A stretch of DNA of 8,070 nt, from assembly GCA_031421855.1 (NCBI GenBank), contig JANOPN010000194.1:1-8070 (forward strand), written 5' to 3'. This document shows, piece by piece, positions 1 to 4,662 of the stretch. Position 1 is the first letter of the stretch. The number at the start of each line of letters is the position of its first letter. The notes beneath the pieces are model-generated. The model did no database searches. It was not told where the DNA came from and saw nothing but the letters and a program-made list of their open reading frames with translations. Origin of the DNA: JAAFHN01 sp031421855 (GTDB lineage: Bacteria > Pseudomonadota > Gammaproteobacteria > Burkholderiales > Burkholderiaceae_C). Made by a program: the position numbers and the translations under genes.

Positions 1-137
1 GTGCGCTGGGAGTTGCAGTCGTAAGCGTCCAGCGCTTGGTGAACTTGCGCAGTCGGTACTGCCTGCGCAAGCAAACTCATGCTGAGGAAGTCCGCCAGCC
101 TCACGCCTTCACCCAGTCCAGCTTTGGTTCTTGCCAT
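1..137 (-). CDS. IS4-family transposase, N-terminal fragment (runs off left edge)
   Basis: Read on the minus strand from an ATG at 137-135, 45 codons are open to the window edge, beginning MARTKAGLGEGVRLADFL and continuing with a leucine/alanine-rich stretch to DCNSQR. This matches my memory of the N-terminal domain of IS4-family DDE transposases (pattern MARTKA-LG-G-RL-D-LS...LLA-VP...V--AL). These enzymes cut and paste their own insertion sequence in the cytoplasm. The catalytic DDE residues would lie further left, outside the window, so I cannot tell whether the gene is intact. The start is well supported: GGAG at 147-144 lies six bases before the ATG, and a TGCTATGAT extended -10 box lies 30 bases upstream. 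The family call rests on recalled sequence only; a different DDE family is the main alternative. Confidence 0.75.
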   Translation of the reverse strand, partial: MARTKAGLGEGVRLADFLSMSLLAQAVPTAQVHQALDAYDCNSQR

Positions 138-166
138 GATCTTCTCCGCGGTGGTTACGGAAATGA

Positions 167-175
167 ATCATAGCA
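167..175 (-). promoter_or_regulatory. Extended -10 box for the transposase gene
   Basis: On the minus strand 175-167 reads TGCTATGAT, a TGn-extended -10 with five of six matches to TATAAT. It lies 30 bases upstream of the transposase ATG, followed by a good Shine-Dalgarno (GGAG, 147-144). No good -35 hexamer is present at 16-18 bases, as expected for an extended -10 promoter or a weak transposase promoter. Confidence 0.4.
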
Positions 176-378
176 GGAAATCACTTAACCGAACAGTATT
201 GGGTCAGGTCTGCCATCGTGCATTTCCGTTCTCGAACATCAAGGCTTGCGCTCCACTCCCCGGCCTTCGAAAGCGGCAAAGTTAAATACTGCTTCAACCC
301 CAAAGCCTCAAACGGCAGGCCTGTTGCCGCCTTCTCCACCCCGTTAAATTCGCCCCGACGAGCGCAGGGGCGGGCGGA

Positions 379-429
379 TCAGGGCGGGGCGCTGTTTGAG
401 CGCAGCGAGTTCGACCCGACCCCGCCTGA
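379..429. repeat. REP-like palindrome with GAGCGCAGCGAGTTC core
   Basis: The outer arms are TCA-G-GGCGGGG (379-389) and CCCCGCCTGA (420-429), which are reverse complements apart from one extra G. An inner stem CGCT (390-393)/AGCG (404-407) encloses GTTTGAGCGC. A related partial copy of the flank occurs on both sides: cgagcgcaggggcgggcgga at 359-378 and cgagcaccgcaggaacgggc from 432. The central sequence matches a dispersed intergenic repeat I recall from Comamonadaceae. Copy number in the genome cannot be seen from one window. Confidence 0.5.
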
Positions 430-474
430 CTCGAGCACCGCAGGAACGGGCGGATTTTGGGGTGTCGGAATAAG

Positions 475-502
475 CTTACTTTTTGCCACGACAAAAAGTG
501 AG
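475..502. repeat. Hairpin, arms CTTACTTTTTG / CAAAAAGTGAG
   Basis: An 11-bp stem with one G-T wobble (475-485 with 492-502) encloses the loop ccacga. The central eight pairs, ACTTTTTG/CAAAAAGT, are perfect. The sequence is part of the repeat cluster beside the IS. It lacks the GC-rich stem plus T-tract order of a Rho-independent terminator. Confidence 0.5.
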
Positions 503-538
503 GCGCTCGTCCGGGCGCAACCGGACATGTTCGAGCGC
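503..538. repeat. Nested hairpin, arms GCGCTCG / CGAGCGC
   Basis: The outer stem GCGCTCG (503-509)/CGAGCGC (532-538) is perfect. The inner stem TCCGG (510-514)/CCGGA (521-525) is perfect and directly stacked on it on the 5' side, with loop gcgcaa and a six-base bulge catgtt on the 3' side. It begins one base after the 475-502 hairpin, making a compound palindromic unit. Confidence 0.5.
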
Positions 539-622
539 AAAACGACATGAATCAGAGTCTGTGGTCACGTCTCGCATTACGACATTTCTGTCACATTCAC
601 GGATCGACACCAATCAATATTC

Positions 623-674
623 ATAGCAACAAAGTGAATGAATTCGGTGACCAGAGTCCAATATCTCATCAAAA
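623..674 (+). repeat. Diverged 52-bp direct repeat, copy 1
   Basis: This segment aligns without gaps to 967-1018, with 38 of 52 positions identical by hand count. Both copies start ATAGCAAC, share AATGAAT and GACCAGAG at the same offsets, and end TCAAAA. The flanks do not match. It is either an old duplication or two members of a dispersed family. Confidence 0.5.
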
Positions 675-776
675 CCGCATCTGAATCGCCTTTTGACACC
701 TCGCGGCAACCAACGGGGTCGGGTCTCAATTCTGAAGGGCCGTGCTGCTTCAAGTGTCCCCGTCAACGCGGTCGTG

Positions 777-802
777 TGATTCATCACCGACTTGATGAAT
801 CA
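777..802. repeat. Perfect 10-bp inverted repeat TGATTCATCA / TGATGAATCA
   Basis: The arms at 777-786 and 793-802 are perfect reverse complements around the six-base loop ccgact. There is no T-run after it on either strand, so it is not a typical terminator. A dimeric regulator site is possible, but no gene starts close by (the next supported start is 450 bases away). Confidence 0.45.
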
Positions 803-816
803 AAATCACCCGACTG

Positions 817-835
817 AATACCTGCCTCAGGTATT
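817..835. repeat. Perfect 8-bp hairpin AATACCTG / CAGGTATT
   Basis: The arms at 817-824 and 828-835 close a three-base loop (cct). It sits directly before the REP-like element at 841, and the two may belong to one repeat unit. There is no T-tract. Confidence 0.4.
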
Positions 836-840
836 GGGCT

Positions 841-924
841 GTCATTCCAGCGAAGCCATGGAGTCCCGGCTTGATCGGTTCGCGGGCAAAGCGCCACTGG
901 ATCCCAGCCAACGCTTTAGATGAC
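841..924. repeat. Degenerate REP-like element bounded by GTCAT / ATGAC
   Basis: The 84-bp segment starts GTCATTCCAGCGAAG and ends CGCTTTAGATGAC, so its termini are imperfect inverted repeats. It contains a second hairpin, AAGCC (853-857)/GGCTT (868-872), and the phrase ACTGGATCCCAGC. This resembles the widespread proteobacterial intergenic repeat of the form TCATTCCxGCGAA...GGAATCCAG. Assignment is by pattern memory only. Confidence 0.4.
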
Positions 925-966
925 GGCCGTTTGGGTCGGAGGCCTGTAACTAATCAGGCAAAATCA

Positions 967-1018
967 ATAGCAACGCCGCCAATGAATCAGTAGACCAGAG
1001 TTCGATTTGTCGTCAAAA
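967..1018 (+). repeat. Diverged 52-bp direct repeat, copy 2
   Basis: This is the partner of 623-674, same length and no gaps, with the best-kept blocks ATAGCAAC, AATGAAT, GACCAGAG and TCAAAA. It lies 344 bases downstream of copy 1. The REP-like element and both short hairpins fall between the two copies. Confidence 0.5.
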
Positions 1019-1093
1019 AGTAGCCGCTTACCCATTTGATGCTTGCTCAATGGTTTGGAAGTGCTCTGGTAGCCCATTTCAAGAGTCATTGCC

Positions 1094-1255
1094 ATGTCGA
1101 TCTCGCCCCCAAAGCTTCAACGTGCCGCCGTTGCATTCAAGCGCAGATCGAACCGGCGCTCTGAGCGGCTTCGTTCGAACAGGCGACACCAACGGTTTGG
1201 GTCAGCACCCCTTGACGGCAAAACTCGACTCGATTGGCTGACAATCGATCCATGA
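1094..1255 (+). CDS. Doubtful 53-residue Arg-rich ORF overlapping the hydrolase start
   Basis: An ATG at 1094 opens 53 codons that end in a TGA at 1253-1255, overlapping the hydrolase ATG (1252-1254) as ATGA, the arrangement of translationally coupled genes. The peptide begins MSISPPKLQRAAVAFKRR, is very basic through the middle (many Arg) and ends LDWLTIDP. A weak AAGAG (1081-1085) lies eight bases before the start. Against it: rare AGA, AGG and CGA codons, no clear third-position bias, no recognised family, and a stop in frame just upstream (1070-1072). It may be a chance ORF or the tail of a decayed gene. Confidence 0.25.
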   Translation: MSISPPKLQRAAVAFKRRSNRRSERLRSNRRHQRFGSAPLDGKTRLDWLTIDP

Positions 1256-1899
1256 ACACCGCAACCGAACGCATCACCCTCAATGGTCCGGTCGGGGCCA
1301 TTGAGGCCTTGATTGACCGGCCCGCGCATTCGCCTGCGAAGGGGCAGGTTTGCTGCGTCGCTGTCGTTGCTCATCCGCACCCGCTTTTTGCGGGCACGAT
1401 GGATAACAAAGTTGTACAAACCGTGGCGCGGGCCTGTGTGACGGCGGGGCATGTGGCGGTGCGATTCAATTTTCGGGGCGTGGGTGCCAGCGCAGGGGTC
1501 TATGACGCTGCAAAAGGCGAGACCGATGATTTTTTGGCGGTGGTCAGTCAAATCGCCCCCGACCCCGCTACGCCACTGATTTTGGCCGGGTTTTCGTTTG
1601 GTACGGTGGTGGTGAGTCGCGCGATCGCTCAATTGCAGGCTAACCGCGTCATTCACAAAATTGCCTTGGTGGGTACGGCGGTGAGTCGTTTCGAGGTTGC
1701 GCCGATACCGCCAGAGCTGCACGCGCGAACGCTGGTGCTACACGGCGAGCACGACGACACGGTGCCGCTAGCCGATGTGATGAGCTGGGCGCGGCCTCAG
1801 CAGTTGCCGGTTACGGTGTTCCCGGCAGGGGCGCATTTCTTTCACGGACAATTGCCGCTCTTAAAAGAATGGGTGTTGCGTCATTTGAGCAGCGCCTGA
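1252..1899 (+). CDS. Alpha/beta hydrolase (COG2945-like)
   Basis: This 215-residue cytoplasmic protein has an alpha/beta-hydrolase fold and no signal peptide. Family landmarks are visible in order: HPHPLFAGTMDNKVV (from residue 41), RFNFRGVGAS (71-80), the nucleophile elbow GFSFG with Ser115, HGEHDDTVP (164-172) with Asp168 as likely acid, and His195 in AHFFHG. All three catalytic residues are present, so it should be an active serine hydrolase, probably an esterase or peptidase; the substrate is unknown. I chose the ATG at 1252 because homologues I remember start just before the TERITL segment; a TTG at 1234 would add six residues (MADNRS). Neither start has a clear Shine-Dalgarno. The gene ends 57 bases before the carboxypeptidase gene on the same strand, so co-transcription is plausible. 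Confidence 0.85.
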   Translation: MNTATERITLNGPVGAIEALIDRPAHSPAKGQVCCVAVVAHPHPLFAGTMDNKVVQTVARACVTAGHVAVRFNFRGVGASAGVYDAAKGETDDFLAVVSQIAPDPATPLILAGFSFGTVVVSRAIAQLQANRVIHKIALVGTAVSRFEVAPIPPELHARTLVLHGEHDDTVPLADVMSWARPQQLPVTVFPAGAHFFHGQLPLLKEWVLRHLSSA

Positions 1900-1900
1900 T

Positions 1901-1913
1901 CGCCCACCGGGCG
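1901..1913 (+). other. Small GC hairpin between hydrolase and carboxypeptidase genes
   Basis: CGCCC (1901-1905) and GGGCG (1909-1913) form a perfect 5-bp stem with loop acc, one base after the hydrolase stop. It is not followed by a T-tract, so I do not call it a terminator. It may slow 3' decay of the upstream message. The rest of the 57-base gap shows no promoter and only a very weak ribosome binding site for the next gene. Confidence 0.3.
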
Positions 1914-1956
1914 TGCGGACGTTGTCGTTCGCAGCCGATAACTCCTTTTGGTTTGA

Positions 1957-3150
1957 ATGAATCCGCAACTCGCCCCCCTTGCTTTCCGCGCCTCTCAAGT
2001 CGCGTTGGTTTTCGCCACCATCCCGGCGCTGTCGCTGGCCCAAGCGCCTCAGCCGCCTGAGATTGCTGCGCGTGCGTACTTGTTAGTTGACGTCACCACC
2101 GGTCAGACGCTCGCCTCTAAAGACGCTGAAACCAGCGTTGAGCCCGCATCGCTGACCAAATTGATGACAGCCTACGTGGTATTTGACGCGCTGCGTGCCA
2201 AAAAAATCGACCTCAAGCAAACCTTGTCGGTCAGCGAGCGCGCCTGGAAGATGCCCGGCTCGCGCATGTTCATTGACCCCAAAATGAAGGTGCCGGTTGA
2301 AGATTTGCTCAAGGGCATGATCGTGCAGTCGGGCAACGACGCGACGATCGCGCTGGCTGAGGGCGTGGGCGGCACGGTCGAGCGCTTTGTCGGGCTGATG
2401 AATGAGCAGGCCAAACGCATGGGGCTTGCGGGTACGTCGTTCAAGAACCCCGAGGGCCTCACCGAGGCGGGGCACACGACCACGGCGCGTGATTTGAGCG
2501 TCTTGTCTGTGGCGCTGATGCAGGAGTTTGCGCAGTACACCGGCTACTACGCCATCAAAAAATACCGCTATGAGGGCACGCCAGCGGCCAATGAGAGCAA
2601 TCGCAACTTGCTGCTGTTTCGCGACCCGTCGGTTGACGGGCTCAAGACTGGCCACACCGATGCGGCCGGTTATTGTTTGGTCGCAACGGCCAAGCGGCAG
2701 TTTCCAAACCTCGGCGCTGGCTCTGAGGCTGGAGAACGCAGGTTGCTGTCGATCATGCTGGGTGCGTCAAGCGAAAACGCCCGCGCGGTCGAGACTCAAA
2801 AACTGCTCAACTGGGGCTACACCGCGTTTGAAGCCGTCAAGCTATTCGATGCCAACCAAGCCGTCGTGAGCCCACGAGTTTGGAAGGGCACCAGCGCTGA
2901 GGCGCGTTTGGGATCTAGCGCCAGCCTCATCGTCGCCGTGCCCGCGGGCAGCGCAGCCAAGCTCAAGACCGAAGTTCAGCGCCCCGACCCGTTGGTCGCG
3001 CCGCTGCTCAAAGGTCAGGCGGTTGGTTCGCTCAAAGTCAACATCGATGGCCGCGAAGTGGCCAGTTTTGCCTTGACCGCGCTAGACGGCGTGCCCCAAT
3101 CCAATTGGTTTGGTCGCACGTGGGATGCCGTGCGACTTTGGATCAAGTGA
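1957..3150 (+). CDS. dacA: D-alanyl-D-alanine carboxypeptidase, PBP5/6 type (peptidase S11)
   Basis: This 397-residue protein trims the terminal D-Ala from peptidoglycan pentapeptides in the periplasm. Residues 1-30 look like a signal peptide, with hydrophobic core VALVFATIPALSLA and likely cleavage after AQA (28-30). The S11 active-site motifs are all present: SLTK (Ser65 nucleophile, Lys68), SGN (125-127) and KTG (230-232). Residues about 275-370 fit the PBP5 C-terminal beta domain. The end, NWFGRTWDAVRLWIK, fits the amphipathic helix that anchors PBP5-type enzymes to the outer face of the inner membrane. The length is normal for the family. The ATG at 1957 is needed to keep the signal peptide, although its ribosome binding site is poor. 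Other S11 paralogues (dacC, dacD) cannot be separated from dacA by sequence reading. It probably shares a transcript with the hydrolase gene. Confidence 0.9.
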   Translation: MNPQLAPLAFRASQVALVFATIPALSLAQAPQPPEIAARAYLLVDVTTGQTLASKDAETSVEPASLTKLMTAYVVFDALRAKKIDLKQTLSVSERAWKMPGSRMFIDPKMKVPVEDLLKGMIVQSGNDATIALAEGVGGTVERFVGLMNEQAKRMGLAGTSFKNPEGLTEAGHTTTARDLSVLSVALMQEFAQYTGYYAIKKYRYEGTPAANESNRNLLLFRDPSVDGLKTGHTDAAGYCLVATAKRQFPNLGAGSEAGERRLLSIMLGASSENARAVETQKLLNWGYTAFEAVKLFDANQAVVSPRVWKGTSAEARLGSSASLIVAVPAGSAAKLKTEVQRPDPLVAPLLKGQAVGSLKVNIDGREVASFALTALDGVPQSNWFGRTWDAVRLWIK

Positions 3151-3197
3151 TCGCTTAGAGCTGAATCGCATTGATCCGAGGGGGTTTGCGATCGCAA
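3138..3197. other. Inverted repeats at the end of the carboxypeptidase gene
   Basis: TTGGATCAA (3138-3146) pairs with TTGATCCGA (3171-3179) through one G-T wobble, spanning the stop codon with a 24-base loop. A perfect 12-bp palindrome TTGCGATCGCAA follows at 3186-3197. Neither is followed by a run of T, so a Rho-independent terminator is not shown. The stretch 3151-3438 between the carboxypeptidase gene and rpsL has no gene. It holds these repeats, the str promoter and its leader. Confidence 0.35.
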
Positions 3198-3265
3198 GTG
3201 TTGGGTTTTGGCCGCGAATTTAGCCTCGTTTGCCCCAGCTTGTGGCGATTGCTTGGTGCAAACCC

Positions 3266-3293
3266 TGCACAAAAATCAAGCAGCGGATATACT
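3266..3293 (+). promoter_or_regulatory. Likely main promoter of the str operon
   Basis: TGCACA (3266-3271, four of six matches to TTGACA) is followed after 16 bases by TATACT (3288-3293, five of six matches to TATAAT). Transcription would start near 3300, giving a leader of about 139 bases before rpsL. The -35 is the right half of a small inverted repeat GTGCA (3256-3260)/TGCAC (3266-3270). The -10 is the best match in the 288-base gap. The start point is predicted, not known. Confidence 0.6.
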
Positions 3294-3299
3294 AGAAGG

Positions 3300-3321
3300 C
3301 TTTTCGGAAATTGCCGAAGGG
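3300..3321 (+). promoter_or_regulatory. Hairpin at the 5' end of the str leader
   Basis: CTTTTCGG (3300-3307) pairs with CCGAAGGG (3314-3321): six Watson-Crick and two G-U pairs, loop aaattg. It begins about seven bases after the predicted -10 box, so it would sit at the very 5' end of the str mRNA, where it could protect the message or act in regulation. A tiny frame starting at 3322 (MSVADF) follows directly but has no properly spaced ribosome binding site. Confidence 0.45.
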
Positions 3322-3438
3322 ATGTCCGTTGCGGATTTTTGACCACGATTGCTCGTGTGTCGAGTGATCAAGCAGCATGGAATTGCGTCACGAACTGCAA
3401 GTCCGCTGTGCAACACAATTTTCACGTTTTGGGAAACC

Positions 3439-3840
3439 ATGCCAACCATCAGCCAACTGATTCGTTCGGGACGCGAGGTCGAGACGACCAAGTCGAAGTC
3501 CCCTGCGATGCAAAACTGCCCGCAGCGTCGCGGTGTATGCACCCGTGTGTACACCACCACGCCAAAGAAGCCTAACTCCGCTCTGCGTAAGGTCGCCAAA
3601 GTGCGCCTGACCAACGGTTTTGAGGTTATTTCATACATCGGCGGCGAAGGCCACAACCTGCAAGAGCACTCAGTGGTGCTCGTGCGTGGTGGTCGCGTCA
3701 AAGATCTGCCCGGTGTGCGCTACCACATCGTTCGCGGCTCGCTCGACTTGCAAGGCGTTAAAGACCGCAAGCAGTCGCGTTCCAAGTACGGTGCCAAGCG
3801 CCCCAAGGCCGGCGCTGCCGCCAAAACCGCTAAGAAGTAA
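3439..3840 (+). CDS. rpsL: 30S ribosomal protein S12
   Basis: S12 sits at the decoding centre of the small subunit and helps set decoding accuracy. The 133-residue product carries the near-invariant core: CTRVYTTTPKKPNSALRKV, GFEVISYIGGEGHNLQEHS and RGGRVKDLPGVRYH. Lys43 and Lys88, the classical sites of streptomycin-resistance changes, are both lysine, so streptomycin sensitivity at this site is expected. Asp89 is the residue that RimO methylthiolates in many bacteria. The start ATG at 3439 gives the standard N-terminus MPTISQLIRSG; the longer open frame from 3349 adds unrelated residues. GGGA at 3431-3434 is only a modest ribosome binding site. The protein ends with nine extra residues, GAAAKTAKK, beyond the usual PKA end. 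It is the first gene of the str operon. Confidence 0.98.
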   Translation: MPTISQLIRSGREVETTKSKSPAMQNCPQRRGVCTRVYTTTPKKPNSALRKVAKVRLTNGFEVISYIGGEGHNLQEHSVVLVRGGRVKDLPGVRYHIVRGSLDLQGVKDRKQSRSKYGAKRPKAGAAAKTAKK

Positions 3841-4087
3841 TTGTTAGCACGCCCGAAAGGGCAAAGCAGGCTTGGCCGCCTGACCGCAAACCGCCAAAAC
3901 CGTGCTGAGCCAGGCGACAAATCGTCAAGCCAGCACAAAACGACCCAGTCGGGGTCAAAAGAGCGGCCCATCCGGGCCAAGTAAGTGCAAAGCCAGGCGC
4001 TGGGGTTTGAAAATCATCGAACACTTGCCCAATTGGCCTTGCGCGGCAGAACAGATTTCTGCCAACTGAAATTTCAGAGGTGAACCA
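3841..4087 (+). promoter_or_regulatory. Structured rpsL-rpsG spacer, candidate S7 feedback region
   Basis: This 247-base spacer has no gene but at least six possible hairpins: GCCC/GGGC around GAAA (3851-3862), CAGGC/GCCTG (3867-3882), GTGCTG/CAGCAC (3902-3936), GACCC/GGGTC (3942-3956), GGCCC/GGGCC (3965-3978) and GGCAGAA/TTCTGCC (4045-4063). In E. coli the shorter spacer at the same place binds S7 and couples S7 translation to rpsL; a similar role here is an inference from position. None of the hairpins is followed by a T-tract, so readthrough into rpsG is expected. Confidence 0.45.
4045..4063 (+). promoter_or_regulatory. Perfect hairpin just upstream of the rpsG ribosome binding site
   Basis: GGCAGAA (4045-4051) and TTCTGCC (4057-4063) form a perfect 7-bp stem with loop cagat, ending 24 bases before the rpsG ATG. 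A 12-bp palindrome CTGAAATTTCAG (4066-4077) follows and touches the strong Shine-Dalgarno GAGGTGA (4077-4083), which sets the rpsG start at 4088. The position suits control of ribosome access to rpsG. Confidence 0.45.
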
Positions 4088-4558
4088 ATGCCACGTCGTC
4101 GCGAAGTCCCCAAACGTGAAATCCTGCCCGATCCCCGCTATGGGAACGTGGATGTCGCCAAATTCATGAACGTGATCATGCAAGGCGGCAAAAAGGCTGT
4201 AGCCGAGCGCATCGTCTACGGTGCCCTCGATCAGATCGAGAAGAAAAGCGGTAAAGACCCCTTGGAGGCCTTCATGGTCGCCTTGGGTAACGTCAAGCCC
4301 ATGGTCGAAGTGAAATCACGCCGTGTCGGTGGTGCAAACTACCAAGTGCCGGTTGAGGTTCGCCCAGCACGTCGCATGGCTTTGTCCATGCGCTGGCTCA
4401 AAGAAGCTGCCAAGAAACGCGGCGAAAAATCGATGTCCATTCGCCTGGCGAATGAGTTGATGGAAGCCACAGAAGGCCGTGGCGGCGCTATGAAAAAGCG
4501 TGACGAAGTTCACCGCATGGCAGAGGCCAATAAGGCCTTCTCGCACTTCCGCTTCTAA
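4088..4558 (+). CDS. rpsG: 30S ribosomal protein S7
   Basis: S7 nucleates assembly of the 30S head by binding the 3' major domain of 16S rRNA, and lies near the E-site tRNA. The 156 residues match the usual bacterial length. Visible landmarks are the N-terminus MPRRREVPKREILPDP, the helix KFMNVIMQGGKKAVAERIVY, the beta-hairpin region with VGGANYQVPVEVRPARR (about 84-100) and the C-terminal helix ending NKAFSHFRF. The strong Shine-Dalgarno GAGGTGA five bases upstream fixes the start. In E. coli S7 is the repressor of its own operon, acting on the rpsL-rpsG spacer; whether that holds here is an inference. No odd residues were noticed. Confidence 0.98.
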   Translation: MPRRREVPKREILPDPRYGNVDVAKFMNVIMQGGKKAVAERIVYGALDQIEKKSGKDPLEAFMVALGNVKPMVEVKSRRVGGANYQVPVEVRPARRMALSMRWLKEAAKKRGEKSMSIRLANELMEATEGRGGAMKKRDEVHRMAEANKAFSHFRF

Positions 4559-4571
4559 ATCGAGCGACGAT

Positions 4572-4595
4572 TGCGCGGCGCATGTGCGCCGCGCA
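4572..4595 (+). promoter_or_regulatory. Very stable GC hairpin in the rpsG-fusA spacer
   Basis: TGCGCGGCGC (4572-4581) and GCGCCGCGCA (4586-4595) are perfect complements around the four-base loop atgt. It lies 13 bases after the rpsG stop and 67 bases before fusA. The following sequence (acaacgctgc) has no T-run, so it is not a standard terminator. A partial attenuator, an RNase processing site or a 3' stabiliser for the rpsL-rpsG message are possible roles. Confidence 0.5.
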
Positions 4596-4662
4596 CAACG
4601 CTGCTTCGTCCACCTGTCTTGGCTGGCGACGCCGCAAAATTGTTCATATCACTGGAGCCTGT

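Larger units (their letters stand above)
1..206 (-). mobile_element. Insertion sequence of IS4 type, one end (partial)
   Basis: The transposase fragment is transcribed leftward, so the 5' end of its IS should lie a short distance to the right of 137. The stretch 182-203 (cacttaaccgaacagtat and following bases) resembles IS4-type termini I remember, and is my best guess for the boundary. The matching terminal repeat and the target duplication would be left of the window, so the right border is an inference and could be off by tens of bases. Confidence 0.4.
138..1093. other. Gene-free stretch with repeats and hairpins
   Basis: No reading frame here looks like a real protein. The longest, 218-550 on the plus strand, is an artefact: it translates repeat DNA, giving the phrase ALFERSEFDP that I associate with spurious annotations in Comamonadaceae. 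The region instead holds the IS end, three nested palindromes (379-538), a 52-bp diverged direct repeat, two strong hairpins and a REP-like element, each listed separately. A perfect TTGACA at 693-698 has no matching -10. No tRNA or rRNA was recognised. Confidence 0.6.

Noticed and set aside
218..550. Plus-strand ORF of 110 codons
   Set aside because: It translates across palindromic repeat DNA and gives the ERSEF-type phrase typical of spurious calls; it has no ribosome binding site and no protein-like composition.
693..698. Perfect TTGACA -35 hexamer
   Set aside because: No -10-like hexamer is present 15-19 bases downstream and no gene follows closely.
1212..1217. TTGACG as a -35 for the hydrolase gene
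   Set aside because: The nearest -10-like sequence is 22 bases away, and a start from it would leave almost no leader.
1117..1722. Minus-strand ORF of 201 codons
   Set aside because: It lies antisense to the hydrolase gene, whose motifs and catalytic residues are clear; the antisense product has no recognisable domain.
3186..3197. GCGATCGC palindrome as a HIP1-type repeat
   Set aside because: HIP1 is a cyanobacterial genome feature; the genes here are betaproteobacterial and only this single copy was noticed.
3322..3342. Six-codon leader peptide (MSVADF) upstream of rpsL
   Set aside because: The purine-rich run directly abuts the ATG, leaving no spacing for a ribosome binding site, and the peptide shows no attenuation pattern.
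3349..3438. Upstream extension of rpsL by 30 codons
   Set aside because: The added residues do not belong to S12, and MPTISQL at 3439 is the standard start.
4582..4662. Upstream extension of fusA by 27 codons
   Set aside because: It encodes the 3' arm of the spacer hairpin and unrelated residues; GGAG before 4663 and the standard EF-G N-terminus fix the start.
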